Assembly: GCA_026260175.1 (NCBI GenBank)
Contig: JAKCWW010000460.1
Location: 1 to 64,000 of the forward strand
DNA length: 64,000 nt
Direction: 5' to 3'
Origin: Reticulitermes lucifugus
Taxonomy: Eukaryota > Arthropoda > Insecta > Blattodea > Rhinotermitidae
Under the pieces are notes generated by a model. The model ran no database searches, was not told where the DNA came from, and was given only the letters and a program-made list of their open reading frames with translations. Every line of letters begins with the position of its first letter. Position 1 is the stretch's first letter. The position numbers were made by a program, and so were the translations under genes. Below, one piece after another: positions 58,510-64,000 of the stretch.

Positions 58510-58960
58510 CAGTGATGGGTAAAATGCGGCCCTCCTACCTTTACAGGACATAATCTCAGAAACACAAAACAAAAAAAATATTAAATTGGACGAATAATTA
58601 CTTTATTGGCATTTACACAAAAACATTATACAGCCATACGTTGTATTATCAACAATACAACATACTTTCCATACTAGAAAACAAACAGAAGTTCCACCTC
58701 ACAGACGTAACAACTATCGCGCTATTTGACTTCTTTGCTTATACGCTGAGGAAACGGAAAATACAGTGGTGGATAAACGTAGCTACTTGACAACACAGCG
58801 TCTTTCATTTCTATTCTTTTCTCAATCGCAGTCTAAGACTGAATGGAACAGGTATTATAACTGATGATACATAAGTAAAAAAACAGATACCCTTTATAAT
58901 GTATCCCGCAAACACTTTTTTGTTCATGTGGCCCTCGTACCCAAAAGTTGTTCACCACTG
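58510..58960. mobile_element. Nonautonomous hAT-like element
   Basis: Left CAGTGATGGGTAAAATGCGG and right, read inwards, CAGTGGTGAACAACTTTTGG share CAGTG.TG...AA. Outside lie CTCTAATG (58502-58509) and TCCCAATG (58961-58968), 5 of 8 identical with only transitions, consistent with an old 8-bp duplication. 451 bp, no transposase coding seen. Confidence 0.6.
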
Positions 58961-59204
58961 TCCCAATGTTTAGTTCCACAAAGCTCGTAGACACTACAGT
59001 CAGGCACTATTCACGTTAGTGGGGTTAGAAGAAGGGCAGTTTCCGGTAATCTTCAATTGCGTATAAAATGTGCTGACTTCAGCAAGAAAATCAACGGACA
59101 ATATCGAGGGTTTTGTTATTTGTTCATAATTACGTTTAAACAAACAACGACAAATTTCACCATTAGTAACACCGAAGTAAAATGGATCTTTAGGAAGTGG
59201 GATG

Positions 59205-59268
59205 GGGGGGGGGCATGGACTGGATTGATATGGCTCAGGATAGGGGCAGGTGGCGGGCTCTTGTGAAT
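59205..59268 (+). pseudogene. LINE 3' tail fragment ending at an assembly gap
   Basis: Plus strand MDWIDMAQ? equivalent: WTGLIWLRIGAGGGLL in one frame; in the next, DWIDMAQDRGRWRALVN, which matches the extreme C-terminus of the LINE tail family. N begins at 59269. Confidence 0.55.
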
Positions 59269-59469
59269 NNNNNNNNNNNNNNNNNNNNNNNNNNNNNNNN
59301 NNNNNNNNNNNNNNNNNNACCTTCGGGTTCCATAAAACGCGGTGAATTTCTTGACTAGCTGACGACCTGTTAGCTTCTCAACAAGGACTCTGCTCCATGT
59401 AGTTAGTTAGTTAGTGACACCGAAGTACGAAATGTGACTTCTCAAGCGGTTTCGACGAAGATTCAAACT

Positions 59470-59645
59470 TCTGAATTATAATTGTGTGTCGATTAGTAAA
59501 TAGTTACCACGTTTAGGATAAGCTGGCTGCAACGTCCATTAAATCCTACAGGAGAGTTCTTGGACTGCAGAGGCCCTGCAGAAAACTTTTCCGAAACGTC
59601 AGTAACTATTTACCAATCGACATAGTCATATCCCAGAAGACGTGA
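59470..59645. repeat. Foldback hammerhead-like element, ACGT subfamily
   Basis: Left arm TGTCGATTAGTAAATAGTTA is the inverse of right arm TAACTATTTACCAATCGACA. The right arm contains TTTTCCGAAACGTCAGTAAC and ends CATATCCCAGAAGACGTG. The central CTGAAGA is decayed to CTGCAGA. Confidence 0.6.
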
Positions 59646-59649
59646 ATGT

Positions 59650-60080
59650 TCAACATGGAAGTAGTCCATACTGCACATGTAACACTGTTTCCATATTCTC
59701 TTCAGAAATAATTGTGGCAGCATGACTTACACAAGCAGGCTGATAGCGCACCTTCATCAGGAAATCATTTCTAATCTGGCCAAACAGCATGAATCCTAAC
59801 GGGCAAAAAGACAACACACAATGCTCGTACGTCAGATTTAACCAGCGTTTCGTAAACCATACAGAGTATTATGATATTTGATGTTCCCACGGCGGTGGGT
59901 ATTAGAATTACAATCTCTGGGACATGATGCTATGTAGTCTGGTGGACAGGTAATAACGTTCCTGAGGAATCTGCTGTCTCCATCCCCAGAGTAGAAGACA
60001 GAAATGAGAGAAGAAAAAGTGGTGCCTGATACGAGAAAGAAGAATAGGGCCCAGGCAATGATGTACTAAGCAGACTCGTG
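59650..60080. other. No recognisable gene
   Basis: Nothing supportable seen. Confidence 0.4.
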
Positions 60081-60084
60081 TTCG

Positions 60085-60130
60085 GGAGGTGAATGGTCAT
60101 AAGCTACTCTGGCTCTGTTTTTCCTCAGTC
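60085..60130 (-). repeat. SINE family 3 fragment
   Basis: GGGAGGTGAATGGTCATAAG and CTCTGGCTCTG resemble GGGAGGTGAATGGTCATC and CTCTGGCGAG at 15.08 kb. Confidence 0.4.
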
Positions 60131-60139
60131 TCTCTAAAC

Positions 60140-60967
60140 CAGGGGTGGACAAACGTTCTAAACGACGGCAGAATTAAAGGTTACAAGCGTCCAGCCGAGC
60201 CGAAAAAGAAACCAAAACAATATAGCCTATTTAAGCAACGTTAATACCAAATAAATGCGACAGATGGTACTGGCCGGTTACTGACGACGTTCTCATTACT
60301 TGGAATAAATCTGGACGTTGGAATGGGCAGAACTGCATTAAAATTTTGTACGACATCTGCGCCCTGATATCGGATTTCTTTCATTCATTAGGCAGAAGGG
60401 GCGATCAAAAATTTTTCTGAATATTCACCGAAGTGAACATCTGTTTGACTTAGAGGCCACAGAGCTCCAGTTGAAGACTGTCTTAAGCCTTTTGGACATC
60501 AGTGGAAAAAGCAAACGTAAATGGGTAATTTTTATTTTCTTCGCTCCTTAATTATTGAAATGTATGATAACATTCATCATGAAACTAACGAAGAATGTCA
60601 CAGTACTTATTGGTTGCACTCAATCTCGCATGCCTGCTTTGTACATTGCAAGTACTCGTATGCGCTAATGTCTTTTTCTGCGTAATTTTAAGAACAAAAG
60701 TAGCTTTCTGAGAGGAGGTTCTCACAGCGGTCCTGATAAAGAAACCCTTCTTCAGACTACCGTGAATGTGGAGGCAGCAAAGTCCTCGTAAATAGTGGCA
60801 CCCTTCCAACATGCATGACGCCTTACTCCAGAAGAAAGGGTTCTACAAAAGGATATTAGAGTTTGGAAAGCATTTACATTCGTATATGTTTCATGTGAAA
60901 GGTAGTCTTTCTTCTGAAGAATTACCAGTATATTCAAGGGATCCACATAACTCAGCTTGTCAAACAT
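60140..60967 (-). pseudogene. Probable hAT transposase remnant with one terminal repeat
   Basis: CAGGGGTGGACAAACG at 60140 is a typical hAT terminal repeat, the element's 3' end on the minus strand. Upstream on that strand KLSYVDPLNILVILQKKDY (60960-60905), then FQTLISFCRTLSSGVRRHAC, resembles the KLxYLADIFxxLN...Q segment of hAT/GTF2I-repeat-type transposases, then decays. The other terminal repeat and an 8-bp duplication were not found. Confidence 0.4.
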
Positions 60968-61189
60968 GAATGTCAGATCAGCTACTTGCTAGTCAAGTTT
61001 TCAAGATGAAACACTATAAAAATATAAGGTGGGAAGTCCTTACCAGTCAGTATTGAAAACATACACTTTAGCCAAAAGTACATCCAAAAGGGTCTCGCTG
61101 CTCAATACGCAAAGATTCAAATTCGGAGTACGTCCTCCGCAACTAAATATACAAACAGAAAATTCAAAGAATGCTGATGAAGAAAGAAT

Positions 61190-61440
61190 TAAAATTCCTG
61201 CATGTTAAGAAGGAAGATCTTAATTAGAAACTTTATCTGTTACACATGCATCTATCAAAAATGGGGAAAAAGTTGGTACCTTACTGAAAGATCAATTAAT
61301 GAAATTAGAGAATGAACTGAATAACAAATACACAACTCTGAAAAAGTTATTAGACAACCTGATAAGAACACAGACACCCAAACCCGAAAAATATAACATC
61401 TTTCACCCCGAGTTGTTAACAGTACAAAAATATAGCTGAA
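61190..61440 (+). pseudogene. Coding-like fragment, possibly from a retroelement polyprotein
   Basis: From about 61255 one frame stays open to the stop at about 61437: KVGTLLKDQLMKLENELNNK, YTTLKKLLDNLIRTQTPKPE, KYNIFHPELLTVQKYS. The amphipathic helix followed by a FHP motif reminds me of the region upstream of the RT in Penelope-like elements, but this is from memory and weak. No RT motif follows. Confidence 0.25.
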
Positions 61441-61444
61441 TGGA

Positions 61445-62400
61445 CGCTGCTCGTACTTTCCCGGAAGACATGTTTCGTCACTAATTGCAAAATCTCACCA
61501 ACAATTCACAATTACACGACGCATGCTGCTGTCACAAAATACAAAATACACCNCCGGTTCAACTTCGTCGCCAGAAACGGTCAACCTGCTATGCACCGTA
61601 TACAAGAAACTGCCGAAGAAGACACCCTGATGCCATCAGTAATCTCAAAGTATACAATGACATCGCTCTTTTCTTACCAAATCTCAGCATCGCGCCAACC
61701 GGTATTTTTCAGACTTAGTGCCGCAAGGGTTATATTATGAAAATCACACTCTGAAAAGCGTGTCCCTTTGTCCGTATCCGACCTGTGCAGGTTTAGCCAA
61801 CCACAGCAATTCACACCAGCACTTTTGACAAATTAAGCAAGAATTATCAGTTTGCTTTTGAAATACCATGTGCAGCGACATTCGGACAAAGATGATGTCA
61901 ACGCCACGCTACTGACTTGTATTGTCCTTCGCCCACGTCAACAATACGGTGGAATTCAAAAATCCGCCGCATTACACGAGCACTGTCGGCAGAAAGATAA
62001 TCGAATAACTGTTGGTATCGAAACAAAGATCTGTAGGCCTCCTGATAGTGAGACATATGTTACGTGGCCTGGGAAATTAGCATCTGTTATAAAAGTATTA
62101 AATCATACTGCTCGAAGACAAAACTTTCACATCTCCGTGAGCAGTAGAAAACCCTCCGCGGTCCGCGGTTTACACAACCTGCTCCAAACAAAAACGAGGA
62201 CAGTATCTTGCATGGAGACCAGGATTGCCCCCCTCCAAATCCTCACTTCCATTCATGGCATCGTCCCCAACCCATTCGACGCTACACAGCCCCTACAGTT
62301 GACCCCTACAGTTAAACCTGAATCGTTACCTTAAGAGCATATCTTTTCGATCAGTGTTGTCCATTTCTAGCTTCGTTTCTTTACATTATTGGTAAGCGAT
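61445..62400. other. No recognisable gene
   Basis: A 160-codon ORF at 61852-62334 has no recognisable motif and is not framed by splice sites. One single N at 61553. Confidence 0.35.
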
Positions 62401-62414
62401 CGTAACCGGTAATA

Positions 62415-62444
62415 TAACATCGTCATCGCCGGATGACGATGTTA
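62415..62444. repeat. Perfect 13-bp inverted repeat with 4-base spacer
   Basis: TAACATCGTCATC, GCCG, GATGACGATGTTA. A stable hairpin if transcribed. Confidence 0.9.
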
Positions 62445-62689
62445 CACAAGGTTCTAAATAAACGTATAAACAATAAAAATACAAGCCAGAAAGTGTAATT
62501 ATATCGTCTGCCACACTGGTTTCTCTTTGAATCAGCTGCACTCCTTACAGCATACAAAAATCCTTCATGTAGAACGCACCAAACAAATGGAAACACCAGG
62601 GACGACCTAAATCTGTAGAAGTCTAACACGTTGGGCATGGAACTGTAAAATTGCAGTACCAGCAATATTTTATCGGTCTGGAACTTCTT

Positions 62690-63100
62690 TTGCCCTAAGG
62701 GAGAAACACAGATTTAAGGGTGTTCAGGGAAATATTTAGACCTAAGAGGGAGAAACTTGAAGGAAAGAGAATACACAAAGGGGAGCTTCGCCATTTGCAG
62801 GCCGTCTCTTCACCAAATATATAATTAGGGTGGAAGACGGAATGAGCGTTGGATTTATGCATGGAAAAGTGATCAACCACACACACAACTTTGGTCGGAA
62901 ATCCAAAAAGAACGTACTACTTAGAGATACAACTATGCACAGATAAGCGGTAAAATTAAAACAGATCTTAAATTTGGTGTGAGGATGTGAAGTGTGTAGC
63001 TCAGGGCTGGATTAATAGGTAGGCTCTTGTGAAAACGTAAAGAAACCTTCGCGTGCCGTAAGAGACGGGTAGCTACTTGGCCAATTCAGCAACTACAGGG
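62690..63100 (+). pseudogene. LINE 3' tail, strongly decayed
   Basis: In mixed frames: VFREIFRPKREKLEG (about 62715-62762), ELRHLQAVSSPNI (about 62781-62820), then LVGNPKRTYYLEIQ (about 62893) and KCVAQGWIN (about 62992). Order and spacing follow the LINE tail family, so most of the tail is present but riddled with indels. Confidence 0.6.
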
Positions 63101-63104
63101 CTAA

Positions 63105-64000
63105 GCTTCTCAAAAAAAACTACCCTAATATGGGGAATAAGTGTGTGCGTGGATTAGACAGCAGATATTCTAAGATTAGTTTCTGTCAGTAGAGGTGAGA
63201 ATCGGTAGGTGAGTTTTATATTGTTCTTAATTGGTATCCATTAGCAATATTCTCCATGGAAACCCATGACCTCAAACACAACAAAATTTACCACTACACT
63301 GCACGTTCCGGCTGGTGACAGTATTAACACATCCACGCTTGTCTGAACGCCACGGTTGGTTTCCGGCCGAAAGAGACAGGTGAAGGTTATGCCACATCAG
63401 GACATCCTAACTCATGCCCCGATAAAAACGTAAAGGCGACCCATTAATCTGCAAAAAGATCGCAATCCCCAAAATGTGTGCGGATAAGTCGAATATTATC
63501 AAAACCGTCTGTCTTATAGTTACCTGCATGGTAAAATTATTTTTGTTGTAAATCATAAGTAAACAGCACTAAAATGGACCTCTCAGAAACAGCATGTGAC
63601 CATACGAATTGGATTCATCTGATCAAAAAACGGAACAGTCCACAGGCCGTTAACACGCCAATGGAACTTCCGAGTCCCATAAAATGCTCTGAAGCTGACA
63701 CAAGAGGCCAAGGAGACTCGAAATTATGCTGAACTTTCGAAATATGCATGAAATTACTAAAGAACGTGAAAGAGAAGTTCTATCTTCAATGAATTAAGTT
63801 TTACAATTACAGTATATTCTTAATTAAAGACACCTGTCGAATTATCTAAGTACAAATTGCACTTACAGCAATCATTCAGTCATCTTACGTTAAACAATAA
63901 ATGCCTCCAATATCATCGGGCACAAAACCTGGTGACTGTGATACGGTCCGCAAAACAAAAGAATAAAACGACTTATTTCTTCTGGTAATGACGCTGTGTA
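63105..64000. other. No recognisable gene
   Basis: AT-rich to the end of the window, no supportable feature. Confidence 0.4.

Noticed and set aside
61852-62334. 160-codon ORF on the plus strand
   Set aside because: No motif, no splice framing, and the flanking 1 kb is equally poor in coding signal. Chance ORF remains the simplest view.

Overview
This window looks like a transposon-rich, gene-poor stretch of an insect nuclear genome. The evidence is: no dense ORFs, no ribosome binding sites, one well-formed spliced exon, many tRNA-derived SINEs, decayed Tc1/mariner, pogo/Tigger and hAT DNA transposons, and decayed non-LTR retrotransposon (LINE) pieces. The repeat styles remind me of Blattodea (cockroaches and termites), but that is memory-based inference, not proof. 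Three runs of N (30846-30902, 45424-45515, 59269-59318) and two single Ns show a draft assembly; all three runs sit inside or at the edge of repeats.

The only strong host-gene signal is a short exon on the minus strand at 20949-21076. It has a polypyrimidine tract and AG acceptor, a start codon in good context, 35 codons of GC-rich coding sequence and a G|GTGAGT donor. The rest of the window is then probably intron and flank of that gene. I could not identify the gene.

Layout: 1-1.5 kb, the RT part of a dead LINE. 2.7-10.6 kb, SINEs, a LINE tail, hammerhead-like hairpins and a pair of inverted dispersed repeats. 11.3-13.5 kb, a full-length dead Tigger element with TA target duplications. 14-20 kb, SINEs and two well-formed hammerhead-like hairpins. 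20.9-21.6 kb, the exon and a TTATC-rich tract. 23-24 kb, a dead mariner-like transposase. 25-29 kb, SINEs and a second dead Tigger. 30-41 kb, mostly unassigned sequence with SINEs and a ~42-bp minisatellite. 42-44.5 kb, a cluster of a short hAT element with a perfect 8-bp duplication, a full-length mariner with inverted ends, and another mariner-like fragment. 45-50.6 kb, SINEs, microsatellites, a mariner fragment between direct repeats, and a short hAT. 50.7-60 kb, many foldback hairpin elements, LINE tails and another hAT-like element. 60-64 kb, hAT remnants, an unassigned coding-like piece and a LINE tail.

The most interesting signal is a family of at least a dozen short dispersed hairpins of the form CTGANGA-T-stem-loop-GAAA, in both orientations and often as head-to-head foldbacks. 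Two copies (19149-19195 and 17328-17376, minus strand) also have perfect closing stems and a short or self-complementary third helix, the layout of a type I hammerhead ribozyme as known from Penelope-like retroelements and retrozymes. One extra T between the core and stem II departs from the usual consensus, so activity is an open question. Other unexplained patterns are a GTGGACGAAAA motif repeated at two loci (22.73-22.83 kb and 25.41-25.56 kb), and the ~42-bp minisatellite at 36.18-36.43 kb.
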